Shown one piece after another: positions 33,052 through 46,300 of a stretch of DNA of 64,000 nt (its first letter is position 1; the number at the start of each line of letters is the position of its first letter). Location: the NCBI GenBank assembly GCA_035578905.1, contig JAQJVL010000679.1:372001-436000 (forward strand), read 5' to 3'. This stretch comes from Stictocephala bisonia. Lineage: Eukaryota; Arthropoda; Insecta; Hemiptera; Membracidae. The position numbers and the translations under genes are program-made. The notes below the pieces were generated by a model. It was not told the DNA's origin and did not search any database. It saw nothing but the letters and a program-made list of their open reading frames with translations.

Positions 33052-35058
33052 ACTGAAAAACCATAACCTACGTAAGATAAACAGTATGCTGAAAAACATA
33101 ACCTACGTAAGATGAACTGTATGCTGAAAACCATAACCTACGTAAGATAAACTGTATGCTGAGAAACATAACCTACGTAAGATGAACTGTATGCTGAAAA
33201 CCATAACCTACGTAAGATAAACTGTATGCTGAAAACCATAACCTACGTAAGTTAAACTGTATGCTGAAAACTATAACATACGTAAGATAAACTGTATGCT
33301 GAAAACCATAACCTACGTAAGTTAAACTGTATGCTGAAAACCATAACCTACTTAAGTTAAACTGTATGCTGAAAACCATAACCTACGTAAGTTAAACTGT
33401 ATGCTGAAAACCATAACCTACGTAAGTTAAACTGTATGCTGAAAACCATAACCTACTTAAGATAAACTGTATGCTGAAAACCATAACCTACTTAAGTTAA
33501 ACTGTATGCTGAAAACCATAACCTACGTAAGATAAACTGTATGCTGAAAACCATAACCTACGTAAGTTAAAGTGTATGCTGAAAACCATAACCTACTTAA
33601 GTTAAACTTTATGCTGAAAACCATAACCTACTTAAGTTAAACTGTATGCTGAAAACCATAACCTACGTAAGTTAAACTGTATGCTGAAAACCATAACCTA
33701 CTTAAGATAAACTGTATGCTGAAAACCATAACCTACGTAAGTTAAACTGTATGCTGAAAACCATAACATACGTAAGTTAAACTGTATGCTGAAAACCATA
33801 ACCTACGTAAGATAAACAGTATGCTGAAAAACATAACCTACGTAAGATGAACTGTATGCTGAAAACCATAACCTACGTAAGATAAACTGTATGCTGAAAA
33901 CCATAACCTACGTAAGTTAAACTGTATGCTGAAAACCATAACATACGTAAGATAAACTGTATGCTGAAAACCATAACCTACGTAAGTTAAACTGTATGCT
34001 GAAAACCATAACCTACTTAAGTTAAACTGTATGCTGAAAACCATAACCTACGTAAGTTAAACTGTATGCTGAAAACCATAACCTACGTAAGTTAAACTGT
34101 ATGCTGAAAACCATAACCTACTTAAGATAAACTGTATGCTGAAAACCATAACCTACTTAAGTTAAACTGTATGCTGAAAACCATAACCTACGTAAGATAA
34201 ACTGTATGCTGAAAACCATAACCTACGTAAGTTAAACTGTATGCTGAAAACCATAACATACGTAAGATAAACTGTATGCTGAAAACCATAACCTACGTAA
34301 GTTAAACTGTATGCTGAAAACCATAACCTACTTAAGTTAAACTGTATGCTGAAAACCATAACCTACGTAAGATAAACTGTATGCTGAAAACCATAACCTA
34401 CGTAAGTTAAACTGTATGCTGAAAACCATAACCTACGTAAGTTAAACTGTATGCTGAAAACCATAACCTACTTAAGATAAACTGTATGCTGAAAACCATA
34501 ACCTACGTAAGATAAACTGTATGCTGAAAACCATAACCTACGTAAGTTAAACTGTATGCTGAAAACCATAACATACGTAAGATAAACTGTATGCTGAAAA
34601 CCATAACATACGTAAGATAAACTGTATGCTGAAAACCATAACCTACGTAAGTTAAACTGTATGCTGAAAACCATAACCTACTTAAGTTAAACTGTATGCT
34701 GAAAACCATAACCTACGTAAGATAAACTGTATGCTGAAAACCATAACCTACGTAAGTTAAACTGTATGCTGAAAACCATAACCTACGTAAGTTAAACTGT
34801 ATGCTGAAAACCATAACCTACTTAAGATAAACTGTATGCTGAAAACCATAACCTACTTAAGATAAACTGTATGCTGAAAACCATAACCTACGTAAGATAA
34901 ACTGTATGCTGAAAAGCATAACCTACGTAAGATAAACTGTATGCTGAAAACCATAACCTACGTAAGATAAACTGTATGCTGAAAACCATAACCTACGTAA
35001 GATAAACTGTATGCTGTAAACCATAACCTACATAAGATAAACTGTATGCTGAAAACCA
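33052..35058. repeat. 35-bp satellite array, about 57 copies, with 315-bp higher-order repeat
   Basis: The unit is 35 bp: GAAAACCATAACCTACGTAA followed by GTTAAACTGTATGCT. Variable positions are GTTAAA/GATAAA, ACGTAAG/ACTTAAG and ACCTACG/ACATACG. The ACATACG variant occurs at 33276, 33766, 33941, 34256, 34571 and 34606; all spacings are multiples of 35 and two are exactly 315 bp (nine units). The AAACAGTATG variant at 33081 recurs at 33816 (21 units). Five 65-68 residue minus-strand frames here are repeat artefacts. Confidence 0.97.
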
Positions 35059-36297
35059 TCCCTTATATTTTACAAAAATTATATCATGAATAACAGTTTA
35101 AATGTAAATATCGTCTACAAGTCCCAAAATAAAAATATTTGTATAACTTTTAAGTCTGGTGTATTAATATTTTATTGTCTGTAATATGTTTGTTGGAGTC
35201 GACCTCTTAGGACATGTTACAAATTCCATTCTTTTTTCAAGTGAGGGACACCATGGCTCTCTGAATATGACTAATTGAGAGGGGGCTCCGGGTCAGGGTA
35301 TACATTATAAAGTAGACCAAATGGCCAGCGAGAGACGCATAAAGGCACCCTCAAGGGGACTGCCTCCTGCTCACGCAAACATTGGCCCTACTACGTTCTT
35401 TTATTCATTTACATACAGCTTGTGTATTTCAAAGACATTAACTAATGTCAACACTAAAAGACTGTGTTAGTAATGAATAAATTAATTAAAAATGCTTAAT
35501 TAAAAAATTTGATTTATGCAAATAGTCTATGGGGTAATTGTGGAGGGACGGAGAGAGTTTATTTTGCAATTGTTTTATTTGGGTTTTATTGAAAATTCTA
35601 GATTGAATTTTATAATAATGTAATGACTCCTCCTTGTATTTTTATTTAACATAAATTAATTTATGTACAAGAGCTTACGTTTTAGTAATGTACACAGTTA
35701 TCATACTAGACACACACATTATTTAGTTCTGCCTACAATTAGATTAACTACGAGTATATATAACTAAGAGTCATTAATACTTGAAAATTAATCTCTTTAA
35801 TGAACATGGAAAGTAATACATTTTCAAAAACAATGTTCAAATGGCTCACCTCTCACGCCTTTTAATTTGTGAATGCATTTCTAAAATCATTTATATAATT
35901 GTTTGGTTCTTTTTGTTAGTATGAACAGTGTAAATAAATCTTGTTGTATATAATAGTTTGTACGTTACTGAAATATGTATTATTTTATTTATGATTTTAT
36001 CCATTCGTAAAGAAAATGAAATAAAAGTAATTATAATCCAGGATGTTATTAAACGTTGATTATAAAAAATTTCCTAAACATTCGAAGTTTGATGAAATAT
36101 CTAATACTTATTAATTATTGTGTTTTAGGTTATTCCATGTGTGTTAGTCTAATTTTCACATAGCAACATTTTGGGAGTATACATTATAATCTGATACCTA
36201 ATCATAAACAACTACCAACTTTACGTTTTTGTGCCTATTTAATTCTAAACAATGAACATTTTTTATGTGCAGCCTTTTAAAAGTGTTTTTAACATAC

Positions 36298-36299
<2 letters not shown>
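35059..36299. other. AT-rich spacer, no gene recognised
   Basis: A GC-richer island at about 35.20-35.40 kb lies in otherwise AT-rich DNA. No frame or family signature could be supported. Confidence 0.4.

Positions 36300-36350
<51 letters not shown>
36300..36350. repeat. (TA)n microsatellite
   Basis: About 25 uninterrupted TA units. Confidence 0.97.
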
Positions 36351-36356
<6 letters not shown>

Positions 36357-36839
36357 ATATATAATGAAATTGTGAATAGCTTTGCTGATTTCTTCTTGTA
36401 AGTACGCGTTATATGTAACTTTTAATATTATTAGTAATAACATGTTCAAATCATATTTTATTATTAATATTGCTTATGTGTGACAGTAGCTTTAAAAAAA
36501 GTTCTTAAGAGGAGATAAGCAGTTTTTCTTAAAAAAAAAATGAAATTAATATTTGTTTTACATTTTATTGTATTTTTAATTTAATTTTGAGTAGGAAAAT
36601 ATATACTTTTACATGGTTTTCGTTCAATATATTTCAGAGAAAAATAAATTACTTTTGAGTTTTAACAATTTGGGGTAGCGTCGTACTGTCAGTATAGGCA
36701 CGCTGGTTTCAACTCCTGTACTTCATATAGTACATTGAAAGTATATTCCACTGTTGTCTTTTATTTTGGTTTGTTGGTCATACTGTCTGCTTGTTCGATT
36801 CTGTTTTACCACAGTATAGTAACATACAGTAACGGCATT

Positions 36840-37560
36840 TCTTTGAAAATTGGCGACAAGTTATGCTAGTGCTCCTAGTGATAGGAGCAGACAAGCACGT
36901 ATTTTTGCACCATTTACATCCACAGCGGTTATCATTAAATGTCAAATAACTTATGTCTACAGTATGTCATGTCACTACTGTTTTTATTCCACGGTTGGCC
37001 AATTATATGAAATGCAACCTATGTACAAAAATGCAAGACGCTGACACGAACCTAAAACATGAAGACGATGCCCTTCCGATGAAGACACGTGGTGCAAGTT
37101 TCACAAAGCCAAGTTGACTAACACTCCTTGCCTGAAGTTGTAATGTTTTTTATATAACTAATCTATAAAGACCTCTCAAAACCTGAACTCCTCAAGCGCT
37201 GCCCACATGGAAACACGCAAAACTCAAATGAAAGTCTGAATGGTTGCGTATGAAAACATTGCCTAAACAGAGTTTGTTAACCTACCAATTCTCCAAATAG
37301 GTGCAACAGATTTGGAACACAGATTGGATAGTGTGGTGCTAAAGAAGGTTCAGTGTCAAAATTAAATGTGTTACTTAGAATTAAACCAGGTCGTTCAACT
37401 GTCATGGGTCTACAAAGGAATAATTGATGACGAATTCTTAAAGTGGACATGGAAACAAGGGACCAAAATAAAAAAGGGAGAAGCAAAAGAAGACTACTCA
37501 AGAAGGATAAGGAAGAGCGAGGAGATGGTGGATAGAGTTATTCTGCTAGTACTTTTTAAA
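36840..37560 (+). pseudogene. Possible decayed transposase or gene relic
   Basis: The region is less AT-rich than its flanks. A short plus-strand frame at 37069-37122 reads CPSDEDTWCKFHKAK, reminiscent of a Cys/His motif (C...DTWC.(F/Y)) seen in some insect Mutator-like transposase-related proteins. At about 37.37-37.54 kb a lysine-rich segment with VMGLQRNN and KKGRSKRRLLKKDKEE lies in another frame. Neither piece is long enough to be sure, and nothing intact remains. Confidence 0.25.
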
Positions 37561-38986
37561 TTAATGTGAGGAATTAAACCATGATATTATATTTAAAGGA
37601 GTTTTCCAAAACCTTGTTTTTAAGATTATGTACACATTTCTTAAGAACTATTATAGTAGATAGATACTTGAAACTTTTTGCATATATTATTATTACATTG
37701 TTTCCATGGTATATCTAATAGTTTGGTTGCACCTAAGCAAATATTTTACATACAAATGTTTAAACTTGGAAAAAGTAAGTAAAATCATTCAAAATAATAA
37801 TTTATTGAAAAAATGTTTAATTCATTTGACACATTTTAAATATGTATGCAATACTCAACATGTATCACTTATGCTAGTGAAAACGTTTCAGGTTTGTAAG
37901 TCTAGTAGTTTAGGAGATAAGTGTACCATACCTTGTCCATGTTTTTTCATTTAAATAGCATGGAAACGTGAAAAGTGCCTATCTCTCCAAGCCAGCCAAA
38001 ACCTTTTACGTGAACAAGAAGGGAGATGAAATTTTTCTACTCTAAATGATATCTATAAGTAACACTTTTTTATCGAAATACTAAGTTTTACTTGTAGTTA
38101 TAGACAAAAATGTATAATATTTTATGCATATAATTATTAAATGTTTTTCATAATTATAGTAAATAACTATTGGTTACCACAATTTCAATGAAAGTGTACA
38201 TATTTGTTCGTTTACTTAATAATATTGACTGAATTATATTTAGAACAATTATAATAGGATTGTTGGTACTGAGCAATCCTCCAGTACTGGACTCCAATCC
38301 TCCAGTAAGCACTGAAGGATTGAGTCACAGTGAACAATTAGGTTTATTGAATGATTTAACAATAAGTTACAGGTAATATAGGAACAAATATTTAACTGAA
38401 TACAAATTTGTATCAATTAACATTTATTTTTACGCTCGTTTAGTGTTCAACAGTAGACCAACGCCCTGGTTGGAAGTAATTATCCTTGTTTAGAGATCTC
38501 TGTATGTATAAATTTCACAAGCAAGAGACTTAATACAACACCCACCAGGAAGTTTATTGGCTTTTGGCGAGAGCTCAGGATTTATGGATTTACTTAATTA
38601 CTATAGCGTTTAATACTCAGCTGCTGAGTAGTTCTAAAATTATACATTAAATGCCAGTGCTAAGTACTAATGCCTTGGACAATTTTAACTAGATATTAGG
38701 AAATGGAATGTTATGATATAATGGAACTTAATAATTAAGTTTGATTCAAAGACAATAATAGAGTTATTAACAACGCTAAAATTATGAATCAAAATATTAG
38801 AGTGTGCAGAATGCCTGTAAAATAAAATAGTGTACAATACATTTATATATGTATAACAGATTTAGGTTTTTACTTGTCAGCAAACATTTTAGAAAGAATT
38901 GCTTTTAAATACTCGCATTTTATCTAATTAACTTCATTATGATAAAACTATTTTAGTATTAACAGGTAAATGAAATCAACATGAAA
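37561..38986. other. AT-rich spacer, no gene recognised
   Basis: Contains a short local repetition of AATCCTCCAGTA at about 38.27-38.31 kb with a nearby inverted CTGAAGGATTG. Otherwise no feature was seen. Confidence 0.35.
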
Positions 38987-38987
38987 T

Positions 38988-41900
38988 AGCCATTCCCACA
39001 CAGATCCACACACCAAGGGTAACGGATAAATGACATCACCCTTAAATATATATCACGGTCCACTTACATATCACAGCCATTCCCACACGGATCCACACAC
39101 CAAGGGTAACGGATAAATGACATCACCCTTAAATATATATCACGGTCCACTTACATGTCACAGCATTCCCACACGGATCCACACACCAAGGGTAACGGAT
39201 AAATGACATCACCCTTAAATATATATCACGGTCCACTTATATGTCACAGCATTCCCACACGGATCCACACACCAAGGGTAACGGATAAATGACATCACCC
39301 TTAAATATATATCACGGTCCACTTACATGTCACAGCATTCCCACACGGATCCACACACCAAGGGTAACGGATAAATGACATCACCCTTAAATATATATCA
39401 CGGTCCACTTACATGTCACAGCATTCCCACACGGATCCACACACCAAGGGTAACGGATAAATGACATCACCCTTAAATATATATCACGGTCCACTTACAT
39501 GTCACAGCATTCCCACACGGATCCACACACCAAGGGTAACGGATAAATGACATCACCCTTAAATATATATCACGGTCCACTTACATGTCACAGCATTCCC
39601 ACACGGATCCACACACCAAGGGTAACGGATAAATGACATCACCCTTAAATATATATCACGGTCCACTTACATGTCACAGCCATTCCCACACGGATCCACA
39701 CACCAAAGGTAACGGATAAATGACATCACCCTTAAATATATATCACGGTCCACTTACATGTCACAGCCATTCCCACACGGATCCACACACCAAGGGTAAC
39801 GGATAAATGACATCACTCTTAAATATATATCACGGTCCACTTAAATGTCACAGCCATTCCCACACGGATCCACACACCAAGGGTAACGGATAAATGATAT
39901 CACTCTTAAATATACATCACGGTCCACTTAAATGTCACAGCCATTCCCACACAGATCCACACACCAAGGGTAACGGATAAATGACATCACCCTTAAGTAT
40001 ATATCACGGTCCACTTACATGTCACAGCCATTCCCACACGGATCCACACACCAAGGGTAACGGATAAATGACATCACTCTTAAATATATATCACGGTCCA
40101 CTTACATATCACAGCCATTCCCACACAGATCCACACACCAAGGGTAACGGATAAATGACATCACCCTTAAGTATATATCACGGTCCACTTACATGTCACA
40201 GCCATTCCCACACAGATCCACACACCAAGGGTAACGGATAAATGACATCACCATTAAATATATATCACGGTCCACTTACATGTCACAGCCATTCCCACAC
40301 AGATCCACACACCAAGGGTAACGGATAAATGACATCACCCTTAAGTATATATCACGGTCCACTTACATGTCACAGCCATTCCCACACAGATCCACACACC
40401 AAGGGTAACGGATAAATGACATCACCGTTAAGTATATATCACGGTCCACTTACATGTCACAGCCATTCCCACACAGATCCACACACCAAGGGTAACGGAT
40501 AAATGACATCACCCTTAAGTATATATCACGGTCCACTTACTTATCACAGCCATTCCCACACAGATCCACACACCAAGGGTAACGGATAAATGACATCACC
40601 GTTAAGTATATATCACGGTCCACTTACATGGCGCAGCCATTCCCACACAGATCCACACACCAAGGGTAACGGATAAACGACATCACCATTAAATATATAT
40701 CACGGTCCACTTACATGTCACAGCCATTCCCACACAGATCCACACACCAAGGGTAACGGATAAATGACATCACCATTAAATATATATCACGGTCCACTTA
40801 CATGTCACAGCCATTCCCACACAGATCCACACACCAAGGGTAACGGATAAATGACATCACCCTTAAATATATATCACGGTCCACTTACATGTCACAGCCA
40901 TTCCCACACAGATCCACACACCAAGGGTAACGGATAAATGACATCACCCTTAAATATATATCACGGTCCACTTACATGTCACAGCCATTCCCACACAGAT
41001 CCACACACCAAGGGTAACGGATAAATGACATCACCCTTAAATATATATCACGGTCCACTTACATGTCACAGCCATTCCCACACAGATCCACACACCAAGG
41101 GTAACGGATAAATGACATCACCCTTAAATATATATCACGGTCCACTTACATGTCACAGCCATTCCCACACAGATCCACACACCAAGGGTAACGGATAAAT
41201 GACATCACCCTTAAATATATATCACGGTCCACTTACATGTCACAGCCATTCCCACACAGATCCACACACCAAGGGTAACGGATAAATGACATCACCCTTA
41301 AATATATATCACGGTCCACTTACATGTCACAGCCATTCCCACACAGATCCACACACCAAGGGTAACGGATAAATGACATCACCCTTAAATATATATCACG
41401 GTCCACTTACATGTCACAGCCATTCCCACACAGATCCACACACCAAGGGTAACGGATAAATGACATCACCCTTAAATATATATCACGGTCCACTTACATG
41501 TCACAGCCATTCCCACACAGATCCACACACCAAGGGTAACGGATAAATGACATCACCATTAAATATATATCACGGTCCACTTACATGTCACAGCCATTCC
41601 CACACAGATCCACATACAAAGGGTAACGGATAAATTACATCACCCTTAAATATATATCACGGTCCACTTACATGTCACAGCCATTCCCACACGGATCCAC
41701 ACACCAAGGGTAACGGATAAATGACATCACCATTAAATATATATCACGGTCCACTTACATATCACAGCCATTCCCACACAGATCCACACACCAAGGGTAA
41801 CGGATAAATGACATCACCCTTAAGTATATATCACGGTCCACTTACATGTCACAGCCATTCCCACACAGATCCACACACCAAGGGTAACGGATAAATGACA

Positions 41901-42541
41901 TCTCACAGCCCATTCCCACACAGATCCACACACCTAGGGTAACAGATAAATGACATCACCCTTAAGTATATACGAGATCACGGTCCACTTACATGTCACA
42001 GCCATTCCCACACAGATCCACACACCAAGGGTAACGGATAAATGACATCACCATTAAATATATATCACGGTCCACTTACATGTCACAGCCATTCCCACAC
42101 AGATCCACACACCAAGGGTAACGGATAAATGACATCACCCTTAAGTATATATCACGGTCCACTTACATGTCACAGCATTCCCACACGGATCCACACAACA
42201 AGGGTAACGGATAAATGACATCACCCTCAAATATATATATTACGGTCCACTTACATGTCACAGCATTCCCACACGGATACACACACCAAAGGTAACTGCT
42301 AAATGACATCACCCTTAAATATATATCACGGTCCACTTACATGTCACAGCCATTCCTACACGGATCCACACACCAAGGGTAACGGATAAATGACATCACC
42401 CTTAAATATATATCACGGTCCACTTACATGTCACAGCCATTCCCACACGGATCCACACACCAACGGTAACTGCTAAATGACATCACCGTTAAGTATTTAT
42501 CACGGTCCATTTAAATGTCACAGTCTTTCCCACAGTGATAC
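38988..42541. repeat. 86/87-bp satellite array, about 41 copies
   Basis: The unit is 86-87 bp: GCCATTCCCACACGGATCCA, then CACACCAAGGGTAACGGATA, AATGACATCACCCTTAAATA, TATATCACGGTCCACTTACA and TGTCACA. The 1-bp length variant depends on CAGCATTCC (86) or CAGCCATTCC (87). Units with CAGCATTCC form a block at 39.14-39.68 kb. ACGGATCC versus ACAGATCC and CCCTT versus CCATT or CCGTT mark subfamilies. A rearranged copy with a truncated unit lies at about 41.90-41.98 kb. Copies near the right edge are more diverged. Confidence 0.97.
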
Positions 42542-43370
42542 ATATATACGCAGTAACTGTTATAAAAAGTCTCTATAAACCAAATGTAACCCTTTGGCCA
42601 TTACAGGCATATCGCACATGGGTTTACGCAACAATTTGATATTAGTTGTAATATTTTAACATTAATAATAAGTGATTAAAACGATCGTCTATATGTACAT
42701 TTTAAATAATCATCTATACGAAAGTATCACTTTTATGAGAATGTCTATTCTAAAGAGGAAATAAAGCATGTTGGGTCAGCCATTGGAGCTCATCTCTAAT
42801 GCATACCTTGACCCTAGTCAAGGTAGTAAAGATTCATTACTTTAACTCTCGCATCCCTAAGTAAATTACTTTAAATAACCTGTTTTCCTAACTTGTTGTA
42901 ATATGAAAGTAAATAAGATTGCTTACTCAATAAGTTATAACATAACACGATAGAATGTTCAAAATGTATCTAACAATTAAGGATAATATCTAGGATGTAC
43001 TTCTACAAAATACACATAAACATTATACTATGTAATATGAGAGTTAATCTCTTAAATCTGTGAAAATCATTAACATTCAACTCCAGCATGCAAACGTGTG
43101 CCATGTACTGCTGATTTGTGATTATATTTTAAATGGGATGTACAATTCGCTTTCATGTAATAACAAAAAAACCTAATTTAACCCTTTAAAAGTGATATAG
43201 CCTTAAGTCCCCTAACAGATATCAGTAACGGCTTTTAATAATTTAATTATTATTATTGTGTCATTTCATAGCAAATAACAAAACTTAACCGTTTTACAGT
43301 AATTTTATTGCAAACTATTAAGAATATAGAAATAGAAGTAACTGTACAAGTCTACAAATAGCAAAGTGTA
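42542..43370. other. Spacer between two satellites, no gene recognised
   Basis: AT-rich sequence separating the 86/87-bp array from the 10.4-kb array. No coding or RNA feature was seen. Confidence 0.4.
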
Positions 43371-46300
43371 AGGATAAATATTAAACCGTAGTTATTTAAG
43401 TAATAAATGACTAAGGTTGAAAGTATACACCTTCTACAAAGTGTAAAATAGTGACCTCGTGCTCAAGGGAATAGAATATTAAACAGTAGTTATTTGAGTA
43501 ATAAATGACTAAGGTTGATAGTATACACCTTCTACAAAGTGTAAAATAGTGTCCTCGTGCTCAAGGATTAGAATATTAAACAGTAGTTATTTAAGTAATA
43601 AATGACTAAGGTTGAGAGTATACACCTTCTACAAAGTGTAAAATAGTGTCCTCGTGCTCGAGGGAATAGAATATTAAACAGTAGTTATTTAAGTAATAAA
43701 TGACTAAAGTTGAGAGTATACACCTTCTACAAAGTGTAAAATAGTGACCTCGTGCTCAAGGATTAGAATATTAAATAGTAGTTATTTAAGTTATAAATGA
43801 CTAAGGTTGATAGTTAATTACACTTCTACAAAGTGTAAAACAGTGACCTCGTGCTCAAGGGAATAGAATATTAAACAGTAGTTATTTAAGTAATAAATGA
43901 CTAAGGTTGAGAGTATACACCTTCTACAAAGTGTAAAATAGTGACCTCGTGCTCAAGGAAATAGAATATTAAATAGTAGTTATTTAAGTAATAAATGACT
44001 AAGGTTGAGAGTATACACCTTCTACAAAATGTAAAATAGTGACCTCGTGCTCAAGGATTAGAATATTAAATAGTAGTTATTTAAGTAATAAATGACTAAG
44101 GTTGAGAGTATACACCTTCTACAAAGTGTAAAATAGTGTCCTCGTGCTCAAGGGAATAAAATATTAAACAGTAGTTATTTAAGTAATAAATGACTAAGGT
44201 TGAGAGTATACACCTTCTACAAAGTGTAAAATAGTGTCCTCGTGCTCAAGGGAATAGAATATTAAACAGTAGTTATTTAAGTAATAAATGACTAAGGTTG
44301 AGAGTATACACCTACAAAGTGTAAAATAGTGACCTCGTGCTCAAGGATTAGAATATTAAATAGTAGTTATTTAAGTAATAAATGACTAAGGTTGAGAGTA
44401 TACACCTTCTACAAAATGTAAAATAATGACATCGTGCTCAAGGATTAGAATATTAAATAGTAGTTATTTAAGTAATAAATGACTAAGGTTAAGAGTATAC
44501 ACCTTCTACAAAATGTAAAATAGTGACCTCGTGCTCAAGGATTAGAATATTAAATAGTAGTTATTTAAGTAATAAATGACTAAGGTTGAGAGTATACACC
44601 TACAAAGTGTAAAATAGTGACCTCGTGCTCAAGGATTAGAATATTAAATAGTAGTTATTTAAGTAATAAATGACTAGGGTTGAGAGTTAATTACACTTCT
44701 ACAAAGTGTAAAACAGTGACCTCGTGCTAAAGGGAATAGAATATTAAATAGTAGTTATTTAAGTAATAAATGACAAAGGTTGAGAGTATACACATTCTAC
44801 AAAATGTAAAATAGTGTCCTCGTGCTCAAGGAAATAGAATATTAAACAGTAGTTATTTAAGTAATAAATGACTAAGGTTGAGAGTATACACCTTCTACAA
44901 AGTGTAAAATAGTGACCTCGTGCTCAAGGGAACAGAATATTAAATAATAGTTATTTAAGTAGTAAATGACAAAGGTTGAGAGTATACACATTCTACAAAA
45001 TGTAAAATAGTGACCTCGTGCTCAAGGATTAGAATATTAAGTAGTAGTTATTTAAGTAATAAATGACAAAGGTTGAGAGTATACACCTTCTACAAATTGT
45101 AAAATAGTGACCTCGTGCTCAAGGATTAGAATATTAAATAGTAGTTATTTAACTAATAAATGACAAAGGTTGAGAGTATACACCTTCTACAAAGTGTAAA
45201 ATAGTGACCTCGTGCTCAAGGGAATAGAATATTAAATAGTAGTTATTTAAGTAATAAATGACAAAGGTTGAGAGTGTACACCTTCTACAAAGTGTAAAAT
45301 AGTGACCTCGTGCTCAAGGATTAGAATATTAAATAGTAGTTATTTAAGTAATAAATGACAAAGGTTGAGAGTATACACATTCTACAAAATGTAAGATAGT
45401 GACCTCGTGCTCAAGGATTAGAATATTAAATAGTAGTTATTTAAGTAATAAATAACAAAGATTGAGAGTATACACCTTCTACAAAGTGTAAAATAGTGAC
45501 CTCGTGCTCAAGGGAATAGAATATTAAATAGTAGTTATTTAAGTAATAAATGACAAAGGTTGAGAGTATACACATTCTACAAAATGTAAAATAGTGACCT
45601 CGTGCTCAAGGGAATAGAATATTAAACAGTAGTTATTTGAGTAATAAATGACTAAGGTTGATAGTATACACCTTCTACAAAGTGTAAAATAGTGTCCTCG
45701 TGCTCGAGGGAATAGAATATTAAACAGTAGGTATTTAAGTAATAAATGACTAAAGTTGAGAGTATACACCTTCTACAAAATGTAAAATAGTGACCTCGTG
45801 CTCAAGGATTAGAATATTAAATAGTAGTTATTTATGTAATAAATAACAAAGTTTGGTAGTATACACCTTCTACAAAGTGTGAAATAGTGTCCTCGTGCTC
45901 AAGGGAATAGAATATTAAACAGTAGTTATTTAAGTAATAAACGACTAAGGTTGAGAGTATACAACCTCTACCTCTACCTGAGAGTAAAATAGCGTCCTCG
46001 TGCTCAAGGGAATAGAATATTAAACAGTAGTTATTTAAGTAATAAACGACTAAGGTTGAGAGTATACAACCTCTACCTCTACCTGAGAGTAAAATAGTGT
46101 CCTCGTGCTCCAGGAAATAGAATATTAAACAGTAGTTATTTAAGTAATAAACGACTAAGGTTGAGAGTATACAACCTCTACCTCTACCTGAGAGTAAAAT
46201 AGCGTCCTCGTGCTCCAGGAAATAGAATATTAAACAGTAGTTATTTAAGTAATAAACGACTAAGGTTGAGAGTATACAACCTCTACCTCTGCCTGAGAGT

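Noticed and set aside
33173..34709. Five 65-68 residue minus-strand frames of near-identical sequence
   Set aside because: They are windows through the 35-bp satellite; 35 is not divisible by three, so each frame soon meets a stop.
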